Both the position numbers and the translations under genes were made by a program. A stretch of 33,259 bases of DNA from an uncultured Oscillibacter sp. (GTDB lineage: Bacteria > Bacillota > Clostridia > Oscillospirales > Oscillospiraceae): the NCBI GenBank assembly GCA_910579435.1, contig CAJTVF010000027.1, positions 1 to 33,259 on the forward strand. Direction: 5' to 3'. How positions within the stretch are numbered: the first letter of the stretch is position 1; each line of letters starts with the position of its first letter. This document shows positions 32,899 through 33,259 of the stretch, piece by piece. Below the pieces are notes generated by a model, which made no database searches, was not told the origin of the DNA, and was given only the letters and a program-made list of their open reading frames with translations.

Positions 32899-33177
32899 TT
32901 ATTCGATGATGATTTTATAGCCGGAGCCGTCAGATTCCTCGTCGTCCTCGCTGCAGGGCACGGCGTAGAACCGTTTGCCGATTAAGGTGCGCAGGTTCCG
33001 GATATCCTGGATGTCGCTGGAGCCGAATTCCTGGTAGCAGGTGAGCGGGCTGGCCTGGTTCAGCTCGTCATAAAAATCGGTGACATAGACGGAGTAGTCA
33101 TCCAGGATATTTTCGAACGGAATCTGCGTGATATCCTGGGGGCAGCCGCCCTCTTCGCCGTAGCAGCCCGGCTCCAT
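32899..33177 (-). CDS. hypothetical acidic protein upstream of alaS
   Basis: Not recognised. A 92-residue acidic protein with Cys in EPGCYGEEGGCP, TCYQEF and VPCSEDDEE, and mixed hydrophobic segments (DYSVYVTDFYDEL, IGKRFYAVP). The frame is open upstream of ATG 33177 for a further 19 coding-like codons (YEEEIYVTSLTFEM) back to a TAA near 33237, but contains no ATG, GTG or TTG. ATG 33177 itself lacks a good ribosome site; the strong site AGGAGG at about 33208 serves an ATG at 33200 in a different frame that stops after 4 codons. So either the gene has lost its proper start, or the window edge hides it. Probably same transcript as alaS. Confidence 0.6.
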   Translation of the reverse strand: MEPGCYGEEGGCPQDITQIPFENILDDYSVYVTDFYDELNQASPLTCYQEFGSSDIQDIRNLRTLIGKRFYAVPCSEDDEESDGSGYKIIIE

Positions 33178-33259
33178 TTCAAAGGTCAGGGACGTGACAT
33201 AAATTTCCTCCTCGTATAATAAGATTTGCAGATAATTTTAAGTGCATCTGCTTAGTTCA

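Noticed and set aside
32868..33177. T-box riboswitch upstream of alaS
   Set aside because: The gap before alaS is 31 nt and lies behind another gene; no T-box sequence or terminator/antiterminator pair is seen.

Overview
The window is a GC-rich chromosomal segment from a Clostridia-type Firmicute, most likely Oscillospiraceae (Flavonifractor/Oscillibacter/Lawsonibacter-like; an inference from gene content, since no 16S rRNA is present). Pointers are a SigA/DnaG macrodomain, a stand-alone ECF transporter energising module next to truA, an Asp23–FakA pair, a ClpE-type unfoldase, BlaI/M56 signalling, a YedF/DUF3343 selenium-type cluster and small clostridial families (DUF6472-like, DUF4250, DUF5711, EFR1). 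It looks like core chromosome with a few decaying or mobile pieces; I see no phage, CRISPR array, rRNA or tRNA.

Layout. 1-143: repeat-like edge and a strong terminator. 144-2849 (minus): operon yedF – class V aminotransferase – DUF3343 – small Cys protein – NUDIX, driven by a good promoter at 2895-2923. 2981-10581 (plus): long, tightly packed run starting at a sigma-A promoter: rRNA-type methyltransferase, an unusual MreB-half protein, ecfA1-ecfA2-ecfT, an anchored hypothetical protein, truA, DUF5711 and CvpA. 10664-14082 (plus): ClpE-like unfoldase, a small Cys protein and an EFR1 flavodoxin/ferredoxin, ending at a terminator. 14121-17180 (minus): gluQ, fakA-like DAK2 protein and Asp23/Gls24, with promoter at 17252-17280.

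17356-20450 (plus): BlaI-family repressor with three evenly spaced dyad operators over its promoter, then an M56/M23 double-metallopeptidase sensor whose C-terminal domain has been cut off by an in-frame TAG and a 1-nt frameshift. 20512-21195 (plus): DUF2089 regulator plus small membrane protein under a promoter embraced by a perfect 9-bp dyad. 21346-22413 (plus): PRK06851-type P-loop protein. 22522-22686: a 165-bp palindromic MITE-like element with TA ends that also forms the rpoD stop codon. 22684-25846 (minus): rpoD and dnaG. 26073-28520 (plus): Sfp-type phosphopantetheinyl transferase, then an ECF sigma factor and its probable membrane-anchored anti-sigma partner. 28539-28667: a cluster of hairpins. 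28686-33177 (minus): hypothetical – alaS – frameshifted hypothetical – cupin – DUF4250 – HIT.

The best candidates for something new are the half-MreB protein inside the ECF operon (3930-4442), the three-operator BlaI switch driving a double metallopeptidase with a decayed C-terminal domain (17356-20450), the DUF2089 operator (20516-20554) and the TA-flanked palindrome fused to the end of rpoD.
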